From: JBGOTP01 sp041476545
GTDB lineage: Bacteria > Acidobacteriota > Vicinamibacteria > Vicinamibacterales > CAVVIG01
Assembly (NCBI GenBank): GCA_041476545.1
Contig: JBGOTP010000093.1
Location: forward strand, 1-14,607
DNA length: 14,607 nt
Direction: 5' to 3'
Of this stretch, positions 6,095 to 13,020 are shown one piece after another (position 1 is the stretch's first letter; the number at the start of each line of letters is the position of its first letter). The position numbers and the translations under genes were made by a program. The notes under the pieces are model-generated. The model was not told the DNA's origin. It worked only from the letters and a program-made list of their open reading frames with translations, and did no database searches.

Positions 6095-7357
6095 TCAGGC
6101 CCTGAAGACGCCCAGCGTGTCGAACGATCCCTTCAGCACGGCGGCCGTGTCGTTGTATCCCAGCCACTCCTTGATCATCGTCGCGTAGACCCGCCGGAAG
6201 TCGGTCGTCATCTTCATGTTGCCGTCGTCCAGATCGGTGAGGCTCGGGTGCCTGCCGTAGAACCCGCCCTTTACGCCGTGTCCGACGATGAACATCGGAG
6301 TCGCGGTGCCGTGGTCGGTGCCAAGACTGCCGTTTTCCTCGACGCGGCGCCCGAACTCGGTGAACATCATCATCGCGACTTCGTTCTGCTTGCCGAGCCG
6401 CTTGATGTCGTCCATGAAACCGCGGACGGCGTCCGCGGTGTACATCAGGAGCCTGCCGTGGAGGTCGGCCTGATTGACGTGCGTGTCGAACGAGTTGCCC
6501 TGATAGGAGACGTAGTAGAGACGCGTCGGCATGCCGGCGGCAATGAGCGACGCGACGCGGCGCAGATTGCCCGAGAGTCCGCCGCCACCATAGTCCACCG
6601 GCGATCGGTAGCTCGCCGACGCCTGCCGGACGAAGTCCGAGCTCTCAGCGGCGTTCTGCGCCGTCGCGGCAAGAAACTCCAGCGTGGCATTCGTCGAGGT
6701 GTGCGGCTGCTGGCTCATCTCCGCGAGGATTCTCTTCTCATCCTCGTCGCCCTCGCGACGGAACCGCGTCGGATCGTCGAAGACGAGCGGTGAGTGATGC
6801 TCGGCTCTGACGGCCACGGACTGAGAGGTGCCGATGTCCACGATCATGTTCTTCGTGGCCGGCGAATAGGCATGGTCGGCGACGCGGCCGACCCACCCAT
6901 AGGCATCTCCGCCGTTGGGAATGCCCGAGTGCCAGTAACCCATCGAGGAGAAATGCGAGAGGCTTGGATGGTCGTAGCCGCAGCCGTGCACGACGCCGAG
7001 CAGGCCGTCCTTGTAGAGGCGCTCGAATCCCACCATCGACGGATGGAATCCGTAGCCACCGGTTGTTCCGCCGAACTTGATGACTTCCTGCTCCTTGATG
7101 CCTAACCGGGGTCTGGCCTTGTAGTATGCCGGATCGGCGTAGGGCACCACCGTGTTCAGACCGTCGTTGCCGCCTGAGAGCTCGACGACGACAAGAATCC
7201 GCTCAGAATACCGTTCCATGCTCGTGCCCTGGAGGGCCTGAGCCGCGAGCGCGGCGGACGTCCTGTTCAGAATGAACGGGAGTCCGGCGCCGACCCCGAC
7301 ACCATACAGGCCGCGCACGAGGAAGTCACGGCGGGAGCATCCACAACGGACATGCAT
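6095..7357 (-). CDS. DUF1501 family protein with Tat signal
   Basis: A 420-residue protein. The N-terminus has a twin-arginine motif S8-R9-R10-D11-F12-L13 followed by a glycine-rich hydrophobic stretch to about residue 38, so folded export by the Tat system is expected. The body shows the DUF1501 pattern, a relative of the alkaline phosphatase/sulfatase fold: LVVVELSGGNDGLNTVVPY, HGCGYDHPSLSHF, SFDTHVNQADLHGRLL and MFTEFGRRVEENGSLGTDHG. Biochemical function of the family is not established; the conserved Asp/His residues suggest metal-dependent hydrolysis. AGGAG lies 6 bp before the ATG. It follows the DUF1800 gene by 46 bp on the same strand; such pairs are very common in Acidobacteriota, Planctomycetota and Verrucomicrobiota, implying a joint role in the envelope. 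Family certain, role unknown. Confidence 0.9.
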   Translation of the reverse strand: MHVRCGCSRRDFLVRGLYGVGVGAGLPFILNRTSAALAAQALQGTSMERYSERILVVVELSGGNDGLNTVVPYADPAYYKARPRLGIKEQEVIKFGGTTGGYGFHPSMVGFERLYKDGLLGVVHGCGYDHPSLSHFSSMGYWHSGIPNGGDAYGWVGRVADHAYSPATKNMIVDIGTSQSVAVRAEHHSPLVFDDPTRFRREGDEDEKRILAEMSQQPHTSTNATLEFLAATAQNAAESSDFVRQASASYRSPVDYGGGGLSGNLRRVASLIAAGMPTRLYYVSYQGNSFDTHVNQADLHGRLLMYTADAVRGFMDDIKRLGKQNEVAMMMFTEFGRRVEENGSLGTDHGTATPMFIVGHGVKGGFYGRHPSLTDLDDGNMKMTTDFRRVYATMIKEWLGYNDTAAVLKGSFDTLGVFRA

Positions 7358-7378
7358 GTTGGTCTCCTAAAGGCAGCT

Positions 7379-7399
7379 GTCAGAAGTCAGAGGTCAGAA
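7379..7399 (-). repeat. Heptanucleotide direct repeat, three units, between DUF1800 and DUF1501
   Basis: Plus-strand GTCAGAA, GTCAGAG, GTCAGAA are three tandem 7-bp units filling the short spacer between the two genes. On the minus strand they read as ACTTCTG-type units, the same family as at 4262-4289. The array starts only 5 bp after the DUF1800 stop codon. Confidence 0.6.
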
Positions 7400-7403
7400 A
7401 TCA

Positions 7404-9233
7404 TCAACCCAGCTGGTACTCGGGCGTACTCAACACCAGGTAGAGCAGCTCGCGGAGCGAATCTTCCAGCTTGTCACTCGGCTGGATCGTCGTCGAGCCG
7501 AGCTTGCTGTTGATGAACGTGACGAGAGCCGCGCGATCCTTGTCTGAGAGCGACACCGAGAGGAATCGGCCGATGAAGTGATCGACGACCTTGTCGGTCG
7601 TCGTTGCGTTCGCGGCCCGGACCATCGTCGTGAGATCGAGGTTCGGCGGTCTTCGTGGAATGGCTTTGGTCCGTTCGAGCGCCATGAGGCCGCCCTTGAA
7701 GCCGCCGTACCGCGTGTTGTAGTCCTCGTCGCGATCGACCATGGCGTTGGTCTCGCTCACCATCTCGGCGGGCATGCCCGGGTCTTTCGTCGCCTCCGTG
7801 ATGTCCATGCCACGCGCGACCCTTTCGCCGACCGCGAGATCGCCCGGCGACATGGACCGATCGGGCGGACGGAAGTTCTTCACGTCCGGGAAGAGCACGC
7901 CGCGGAACAGGTTGCCGCGCTGCAACAGCGTGGACGGCGTGATCCAGCTGCGTCCGCCGGCCCACCCCGCGACATTCGGCGGATCGAACAACGACTGACC
8001 GAGGCCAGACGTCAGGCGGCCGAAGTCGGGAATCGTCGGCAGTTCCTTGAGGCCCATCTTCTTGTATGTGGAGATGACCAGTTGGACCGGCGCCTTGATC
8101 TGCGTGGCCATCGCGGGCGCGCTGTAGAAATCGCGCGACAGGAAGATCTGCCTGAGGAGCGGCTTCAGCTCGTAGCTGCTGTCGCGCAAGGTCTTGCCGA
8201 GGCTCGTGCGCACGCTGGCCGGCACGTCCTCGCGCACGAAGTACTTGTAGATCTTCCCGGCCATGTAGTCCGCGGTGACCGGCTGTTTGAGGATGATGTC
8301 GATGATGTCCGTGCCGTCGAAGGCACCCGTTTGTCCGAGGAACGTCTTGGTCCCGAAGTCGTGCTGGTCGGCGTTGAACTTGAACGCGATCGCGTCATTG
8401 CTCCAGCCGGTGAACGCGCGCGCGGCCTCGCGCACGTCTTTCTCCGAGTAGTTGCCCACGCCCATCGAGAACAGCTCGAGGAGCTCGCGGCCGAAATTCT
8501 CATTCGGATGGCTCTTGACGTTCTCTCCGTTGTCCAGGTAGTTAAGCATGCCCGGATCCTTCAGGACGCCGACGAGCAGGTTGCGGAAGCTGCCGGTGGC
8601 GTTGGTCCTGAACATGTCGTTCTGGACACGCATCATCCGCGCGTCGCGCACTTTGTTCTCGCCCGTGGCGAAGTGGCCGTGCCAGAAGAGCGTCATCTTC
8701 TCTTCGAGCGGACGGTTCGAGACGAGCATCCGGCTGGCCCACCACACACCAAGTCGCTGAGTTTCGATGGCGTTGGCCTGCAGGCTGTAGAAGAACTTGT
8801 CAACGACCGGCTGCAGCCGCCGTTGTGCGCCGGCCGGGAGCACCTTGACGCCGAGATATTCCCCTTTTTCCCGCGCGATGCGCACGGCTTCTGGGCGGCT
8901 CGGGGGGAACGGATCCATGCCGGGATCCCAGATGCCCGACTCGTCGAAGGGTTTCAGATCGTTTTTCAATGATCCGTAGTCGACGAGATAGTCAACGGCC
9001 GCTTTCGGCGACATCGCGGCGAAGCGCGCGACGTCTTCGGGCGAGCCGCCAAAGCCCGCCCGTTCGAGCAGGTGCGCGGCGCGATCCGGATTCCAGTCTG
9101 CGCTGTTGATGGACGTGAGATCGTTGGCCCAGTCGGCGGGGCCGGTGCCGGGACCAGCAGCGGACGAGAACACACCGGCTCCCACCACCGCGGCGACTGC
9201 GATCACGAGCGGGACGAGTCGAAAACGGATCAT
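7404..9233 (-). CDS. DUF1800 family exported protein
   Basis: About 609 residues, long for the family (typically 450-600). A signal peptide covers the first 25 residues (IRFRLVPLVIAVAAVVGAGV). Family motifs follow in order: AHLLERAGFGGSPEDV, MTLFWHGHFATGENKV, ENFGRELLELFSMGVG, ARAFTGWS, DIILKQPVTADYMAGKIYKYF and FDPPNVAGWAGGRSWI. DUF1800 proteins have no proven activity; they usually accompany a DUF1501 protein, as here. Start: ATGs occur at 9245, 9236 and 9233. A GGGGA lies inside the first of these, with best spacing to 9233, so the 9233 start is preferred; the longer forms only add residues before the signal peptide. A TAGAAT at 9263-9258 is a possible -10. Likely first gene of a DUF1800-DUF1501 operon. 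Confidence 0.9.
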   Translation of the reverse strand: MIRFRLVPLVIAVAAVVGAGVFSSAAGPGTGPADWANDLTSINSADWNPDRAAHLLERAGFGGSPEDVARFAAMSPKAAVDYLVDYGSLKNDLKPFDESGIWDPGMDPFPPSRPEAVRIAREKGEYLGVKVLPAGAQRRLQPVVDKFFYSLQANAIETQRLGVWWASRMLVSNRPLEEKMTLFWHGHFATGENKVRDARMMRVQNDMFRTNATGSFRNLLVGVLKDPGMLNYLDNGENVKSHPNENFGRELLELFSMGVGNYSEKDVREAARAFTGWSNDAIAFKFNADQHDFGTKTFLGQTGAFDGTDIIDIILKQPVTADYMAGKIYKYFVREDVPASVRTSLGKTLRDSSYELKPLLRQIFLSRDFYSAPAMATQIKAPVQLVISTYKKMGLKELPTIPDFGRLTSGLGQSLFDPPNVAGWAGGRSWITPSTLLQRGNLFRGVLFPDVKNFRPPDRSMSPGDLAVGERVARGMDITEATKDPGMPAEMVSETNAMVDRDEDYNTRYGGFKGGLMALERTKAIPRRPPNLDLTTMVRAANATTTDKVVDHFIGRFLSVSLSDKDRAALVTFINSKLGSTTIQPSDKLEDSLRELLYLVLSTPEYQLG

Positions 9234-9359
9234 CATCTTCCCCATGCGGATGGGGAGATTCTACCGCTGATGGCGCCGGGAGTGATCGCTGTGTGAGGGG
9301 GGATCGCGGGGCGACGGGATCCTGGCTCATAACACGCGTTCCGTTGCCCCCCTTGGCCA

Positions 9360-9464
9360 ATGCGGTCTATCGTCTACGCGCTGACGGCGTTCCTCCTCTT
9401 CAAGAACGGGGTCATCAAGGAAGACGACGTGATGGACGCGCAGAGCCTGAGAAACTATCCGTGA
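9360..9464 (+). pseudogene. C-terminal remnant of a c-type cytochrome (SoxD/sulfite dehydrogenase type)
   Basis: The plus strand encodes VYALTAFLLFKNGVIKED, then DVMDAQSLRNYP and TGA. VYALTAFLL-x-x-NG-(I/V)-I-x-x-x-DVMDA-x-(S/T)L is the conserved last helix and tail of c-type cytochromes associated with SoxC-like sulfite dehydrogenases; in intact proteins it is usually followed by a proline-rich MPNR-like tail, lost here. No heme motif or upstream cytochrome sequence exists before position 9360, where the DUF1800 promoter region of the other strand begins. Only about 30 codons survive, so it cannot function. Confidence 0.6.
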
Positions 9465-9467
9465 GAT

Positions 9468-9917
9468 TCAGCGCGTCCTGAGCTGAATGACGGCATCCCC
9501 GAGATTGCCGCTGCGCTGGACATCGAGGATGCCGTCGCGCAGGGCGACTCCATCGACGGTCACCGACTGCACGACCCATGGCATGGGATCACTGCTGCCT
9601 GACGTCACGTTGAGCCGATAGTGCCCGGGGGCGATACCAGTCAGGAGCATCGTACCGTCAGTGCCGACGCGCCCCGACGTGCCGCGCGAGACGGGCGCCG
9701 AATCCACGAGGACCGACCGATCCGCCGGTGCCAGCGACAGGATGATTGGGCTCGGGCCAAGTGATAGGCCGCCTGCAACCAGACGCGCGCGGAGAGACGC
9801 GGTCGGTCGCAACACGAGATCGACGCCCTCGACGTCACTGGTTCCCACGTCGATGTCTGGTGACGCGCTCGGAAGCCATGCCACTAGTATGACTAAAAGT
9901 ATGCTCATACTTAACAT
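9468..9917 (-). CDS. Carboxypeptidase-regulatory-like domain protein, short and probably truncated
   Basis: Starting from ATG 9917 this frame gives 149 residues. A hydrophobic N-terminus (MLSMSILLVILVAWLPSASP) could act as a signal peptide or anchor. After it come DVEGVDLVLRPTASLRARLV and GTDGTMLLTGIAPGHYRLNV, the beta-sandwich pattern repeated in large Acidobacteriota surface proteins (GxDVxGxxLxLxPxxxxxGxxV...GxFxLxGxxPGxYxL). In those proteins such a stretch lies well inside, so this looks like the tail of a longer gene whose front was replaced at about 9917, where a nucleotidyltransferase fragment abuts it. No clear Shine-Dalgarno precedes the ATG. It may still be made as a small exported protein, but decay is equally likely. 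Confidence 0.45.
   Translation of the reverse strand: MLSMSILLVILVAWLPSASPDIDVGTSDVEGVDLVLRPTASLRARLVAGGLSLGPSPIILSLAPADRSVLVDSAPVSRGTSGRVGTDGTMLLTGIAPGHYRLNVTSGSSDPMPWVVQSVTVDGVALRDGILDVQRSGNLGDAVIQLRTR
9897..9912. repeat. Perfect 7-bp palindrome in an AT-rich island
   Basis: AAGTATG-CT-CATACTT is a perfect inverted repeat (7-bp arms, 2-bp centre). A further AGTATG copy lies 12 bp to the left (9886-9891). The roughly 33-bp island is markedly AT-rich compared with its surroundings and lies at the junction of two gene remnants. It could be a regulator binding site or a trace of insertion; neither is proven. Confidence 0.4.
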
Positions 9918-9927
9918 CTTGGCTTCG

Positions 9928-9990
9928 ATAGTCAACGCGGTTCGCGTTCAACAACGCGCAGAACTCGTCGAAGTCTGGCGCCAGGTCCAG
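9928..9990 (-). pseudogene. N-terminal remnant of a nucleotidyltransferase (DUF6036/AbiEii-like)
   Basis: The minus strand reads LDLAPDFDEFCALLNANRVDY and then abruptly loses similarity. D-F-x-x-(F/L)-x-x-L-(N/L)-x-x-x-V-x-Y is the opening helix of stand-alone nucleotidyltransferase-fold proteins, which continue with LVVGGYA; that catalytic part is missing. No start codon is evident in frame upstream. The match is short, but it lies in frame-coherent sequence and stops exactly where the next partial gene begins. Confidence 0.45.
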
Positions 9991-10070
9991 GGAATTTGTC
10001 TCCGAAGAGACTCGACGGCAGCCAGCGAGCGCCGGTTCAGCCGGAAGTCCACGTTCTCATTCTCGCCGTA

Positions 10071-12497
10071 CTACACACCTGCGGCCTTCAACGCGGCCAG
10101 CACCCGCGCGTCTCTGAATGGAACGCGGCGCAGCCGCACGCCGGTCGCATCGAAAATCGCGTTCCCCACCGCCGCCATCGTCGGCTTGATGACCGTCTCC
10201 CCTGCTCCATACGGCGGCAGGTCCGGCCGGTTGGGGTTTGGGTCCCCGTTCACGAGCACGATGTCGATCGTCTCCGGCGTGTCGGCGTGGGTGAGCGATG
10301 GACTCGAGGTCCAGTCGACACTCGTCACCTTCTCGGTGTCGAACGTCACTTCCTCGTGGAGCGTCCGGCTCAACCCGTAGAGCGCTCCGCACTCGAGCGT
10401 GCGGCGCAGGCCCTCCGGATTGATGACGAGTCCGCAGTCGTGCGCGACGACGAGCCGCTTCACCCACACGTGCCCGGTGCGCCGATTCACTTCCACTTCC
10501 GCAATCTGCGCAACGACAGTCTGACCGCGAAATGCGTACGCGATCCCGCGCCCAGTAAGAATGTCTTCCCTGCCCGCCCTGCCTGCCGTGCCTGCCCCGC
10601 CTGCCGTGCCTGCCCTACCTGCCCTGGGCGAAACGCGAGTGTCCCACCCGTACGCCTGAGCCGCCGCCTTGACACACGCGATGGACCGCGCTCGCTTGAA
10701 GCCACTGTCGTCCGCCGTGCTGGCGGTGAGCATCTTCAACCGGAACTCGACGGGATCCGCCTTCGCGGCCGCCGCCATTTCGTCGATGAACGATTCCGAC
10801 GCGAACGTGGACTGCGGACCGTTCGGATCCCGCAGGTTGCCTGTACGAAGCGGCGTTTCCCAGACAAGCGGCAGGCTCACCACGGCTGTGGCCATCCGCC
10901 GGTTCGGAATCGCGTACGATTCGTTCGGTGTGGCCGCGCTGCCCGCGGCAGGACGGGCGCGACGCTGCCCCATCAACTGCGCGATGAGCACCGTGTCGGC
11001 CTCGTTGTAGCCAAGATGGTTGTAATCCGCCGCGCGCGCTAGGTAGTCGAATGCGACGAGGTTCCCCTGCGCATCCAGGCCACCACGCAGCGTGCAGGCG
11101 AAGGCCGGTGCCTTCGAGTCCCACGCCGTTTCTTCCTGCCTCATCCACTGCACTCTCACCGGGTGTCCGATTTCCTTCGCCAGATACGCCGCCTCAAACC
11201 CCGCGTCGTCTGCCGCGGTGCGGCCGTAGCCTTGCGGCCCCTCGGTCCAGACGACGCGAACCTGTTCGCGCGGGATGTTGAGGAACGTGGCAATGCCGTT
11301 GCGCATGCCGTACGACTTCATGTCGTTCGAATAGACGGTGAGCTGCCCGTTGGACGGATCGGCCATCGCATGCGCCGGCCCAAACGCCGTGTGTCCCTGG
11401 AACGGGATGTCGTACTCGGCTTCCACCACTTTGGCCGCGCCCGCGAACGCCGTGTCGGGGTTTCCCACGACACTTGGATTCTGGCTGGATGTCGGCGTGG
11501 CGCCGCGCATGTACGTGAAGAGATCTTCGGAGGCGGGGAACGGCGCCGTCGCCGGCTTTTCCCAGTTCACCTTCAGCGCGCGCGCGGCGTTGACTGCCTG
11601 CTCTTCCCGCTCGCACACCACGGCGACGTAGTTGCCCTTGGTCACGACCTTGATGAAGCCCGGGAGACTCTTGACCGAGGCCTCGTCGATGCTCACGAGC
11701 TTCGCGCCGGCCACCGATGGCTTGATGTTCCGCGCGTGCACCATCCCCGGGGCGTTCATGTCCACAGCCCACTTTTGCGAGCCGTCCACCTTAGCGGGAA
11801 TATCGTAGCGCTGCGGACTTTGCCCGACGATCTTCAGATCCTGAACCGGCTTCACCTTCGCCACGCCTGTCGTCGCGTCGATGTTGGATCCGGTGAGCGC
11901 GACGTGGAACTTCTTCCCGCCGATGAGTTCCCCGTAGGTTACCCGCCTGTTTGAACTTGCCGGATCTGACTTCACGGTGATCACGGCTGCGCCGACGGTA
12001 AGCGCGTCCACCGGAACACCGAAGCGAGTGGAGGCCATCTGCAGCAACACGCGGCGCGCTTCCGCCGCGACGCGGCGCATCGGCCAGCCGTCGGTCTGAA
12101 TCGCGTCGGATCCGCCCGAGCCGCCCTGGTCCACGGTGATGTCCGTGCTTCCCATCACGCACGTCGTCTTGTCGTAAGCGATGTCGAGCTCGTCGGCCAT
12201 CATCTGGCGGAAGGCGGTGCCGGTGCCCTGCCCACAGTCGGTCTTGCCGACGTAGAAAGTGGCGGTGTTGTTTTCGTGGATGACGATCCACGAGTCCAGC
12301 TGACGGAAGTCTGGATCCGGATACGGACCCGCGGCGGGCGCCTGCGTCTGTGCCTGTGTCTGGGCAAAGGCGTCGAACGGACCCGCGACTGCGGCGGCGC
12401 TGTAGCTGACGATGAGCGCGCCTGACGTTTTCAGGAAACTTCTGCGAGTTCCGTACGTGGCGTCCGGCTTCAGCCGGACCTTGTCGTGGCCGCTCAT
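10071..12497 (-). CDS. Molybdopterin-binding large subunit, xanthine dehydrogenase/aldehyde oxidase family (IorB-like), Tat-exported
   Basis: An 808-residue protein. R18-R19-S-F-L-K is a Tat signal followed by a hydrophobic segment and an AFAQ cleavage-like site near residue 50. The mature part has the molybdenum-pterin binding pattern: VGKTDCGQGTGTAFRQMMAD, the GGSGGSDAIQTDGWPMRRVA segment, QGHTAFGPAHAM, ADDAGFEAAYLAKEIGHPV and, near the C-terminus, PYGAGETVIKP, whose Glu is the catalytic base of the family. These enzymes hydroxylate aldehydes or N-heterocycles using water. The ATG overlaps the small-subunit stop as ATGA, giving translational coupling. Two oddities occur: a palindromic repeat within the first 15 codons and a 9-bp tandem repeat encoding RAG/TAG near residue 630. 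An electron-accepting cytochrome subunit is not visible in the window. The substrate cannot be fixed; an aldehyde is favoured by the neighbouring alcohol dehydrogenase. Confidence 0.88.
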   Translation of the reverse strand: MSGHDKVRLKPDATYGTRRSFLKTSGALIVSYSAAAVAGPFDAFAQTQAQTQAPAAGPYPDPDFRQLDSWIVIHENNTATFYVGKTDCGQGTGTAFRQMMADELDIAYDKTTCVMGSTDITVDQGGSGGSDAIQTDGWPMRRVAAEARRVLLQMASTRFGVPVDALTVGAAVITVKSDPASSNRRVTYGELIGGKKFHVALTGSNIDATTGVAKVKPVQDLKIVGQSPQRYDIPAKVDGSQKWAVDMNAPGMVHARNIKPSVAGAKLVSIDEASVKSLPGFIKVVTKGNYVAVVCEREEQAVNAARALKVNWEKPATAPFPASEDLFTYMRGATPTSSQNPSVVGNPDTAFAGAAKVVEAEYDIPFQGHTAFGPAHAMADPSNGQLTVYSNDMKSYGMRNGIATFLNIPREQVRVVWTEGPQGYGRTAADDAGFEAAYLAKEIGHPVRVQWMRQEETAWDSKAPAFACTLRGGLDAQGNLVAFDYLARAADYNHLGYNEADTVLIAQLMGQRRARPAAGSAATPNESYAIPNRRMATAVVSLPLVWETPLRTGNLRDPNGPQSTFASESFIDEMAAAAKADPVEFRLKMLTASTADDSGFKRARSIACVKAAAQAYGWDTRVSPRAGRAGTAGGAGTAGRAGREDILTGRGIAYAFRGQTVVAQIAEVEVNRRTGHVWVKRLVVAHDCGLVINPEGLRRTLECGALYGLSRTLHEEVTFDTEKVTSVDWTSSPSLTHADTPETIDIVLVNGDPNPNRPDLPPYGAGETVIKPTMAAVGNAIFDATGVRLRRVPFRDARVLAALKAAGV
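10569..10626. repeat. 9-bp tandem repeat inside the molybdopterin subunit gene
   Basis: Five consecutive 9-mers at 10582-10626 read CCTGCCGTG, CCTGCCCCG, CCTGCCGTG, CCTGCCCTA, CCTGCCCTG, preceded by a partial copy from 10569. Because the unit is a multiple of three, the reading frame is kept; the protein gains a Gly/Ala/Arg/Thr-rich loop (RAGRAGTAGGAGTAGRAGR) between SPRA and EDILTGRG. Confidence 0.75.
12462..12479. repeat. REP-like palindrome within the 5' coding end of the large subunit
   Basis: GTCCGGCTTCAGCCGGAC is a perfect inverted repeat with 8-bp arms around 2 bases. It encodes VRLKPDA between the start codon and the Tat motif. A shorter, imperfect relative, CCGGTTCAGCCGGA, lies near 10032-10045 just past the gene's stop. 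From memory, RLKPD-type peptide inserts recur in Acidobacteriota proteins, which would fit a dispersed repeat family. Confidence 0.5.
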
Positions 12498-12958
12498 GCC
12501 GCACCTCCCTTCGCCGCGCGCTTCACGGCGCGGTTGATGCGGTAGTAGGTCATGCAGCGGCAGAGCGTGCGCGACATCCCCTCGCGGACTTGCGCGTCGG
12601 TCGGGTTCGGTGTCCGGCCGAGCAGCGCCACCGCGGTCATGATTTGTCCGTTCTGGCAGAAGCCGCACTGCGGGACCTGTTCATCAATCCACGCCTGCTG
12701 CACCGGATGCAGCTTCCCGTTTTTCGCCAGCCCTTCGAGCGTCGTAATGTCGCCACGAACATTCGACGTAGGCGTGACACACGACCGGGTGGCCACGCCG
12801 TTGACGATGACGGTGCAGGCGCCACATTGCCCGAGTCCGCAGCCAAAATGCGGGCCGTGCAAGTTGAGGTCGTTGCGGAGGACATACAACAGCGGCGTTG
12901 CCGGCTCGACGTTGACGGTCCGCGTGGCGCCGTTGACCTTGAGTGTGATTGTGGCCAT
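12494..12958 (-). CDS. (2Fe-2S) small subunit of a xanthine dehydrogenase/aldehyde oxidase-family enzyme (IorA-like)
   Basis: A 154-residue protein with both iron-sulfur clusters of the family. The plant-ferredoxin type cluster has C40, C45, C48 and C60 (GCGLGQCGACTV...RSC); the second, alpha-helical cluster has C98, C101, C133 and C135 (QCGFCQNGQIM...LCRC). It shuttles electrons from the molybdenum centre of the large subunit encoded directly downstream with a 4-bp overlap. The ATG at 12958 is preceded by GGAGAG at about 8 bp; a GTG/ATG further upstream would add residues with no homology. It has no signal of its own, so it is probably carried through Tat together with the large subunit. Its 5' region holds a stable hairpin overlapping the ribosome-binding area. 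Confidence 0.9.
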   Translation of the reverse strand: MATITLKVNGATRTVNVEPATPLLYVLRNDLNLHGPHFGCGLGQCGACTVIVNGVATRSCVTPTSNVRGDITTLEGLAKNGKLHPVQQAWIDEQVPQCGFCQNGQIMTAVALLGRTPNPTDAQVREGMSRTLCRCMTYYRINRAVKRAAKGGAA

Positions 12959-12969
12959 GAGGCTTCTCT

Positions 12970-12997
12970 CCGGAGCTGGCCGGCAGGCCAACTCCGG
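12970..12997 (-). promoter_or_regulatory. Stem-loop between the PQQ dehydrogenase stop and the Fe-S subunit start
   Basis: Arms 12970-12981 and 12986-12997 (CCGGAGCTGGCC / GGCCAACTCCGG) pair over 12 bp with one G-T pair around a 4-base loop. No T-run follows, so a classical terminator is unlikely. On the minus strand the 3' arm ends in CTCCGG directly beside the GGAGAG ribosome-binding site, so it could affect translation or mRNA stability. Confidence 0.45.
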
Positions 12998-13020
12998 TGT
13001 GAACTTGGATGCAGTAAGGA

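Noticed and set aside
7578..8972. A 464-codon plus-strand open frame
   Set aside because: It lies wholly antisense to the DUF1800 gene, has a His/Arg/Val composition typical of high-GC shadow frames, and shows no domain motif.
9246..9359. Spacer before the cytochrome remnant
   Set aside because: Beyond a possible minus-strand TAGAAT box near 9260, no gene, hairpin or repeat could be supported.
9998..10011. GTCTC-CGAA-GAGAC small hairpin after the large subunit gene
   Set aside because: A 5-bp stem is expected by chance in this composition, and the following sequence is not a clear T-run on the transcribed strand.
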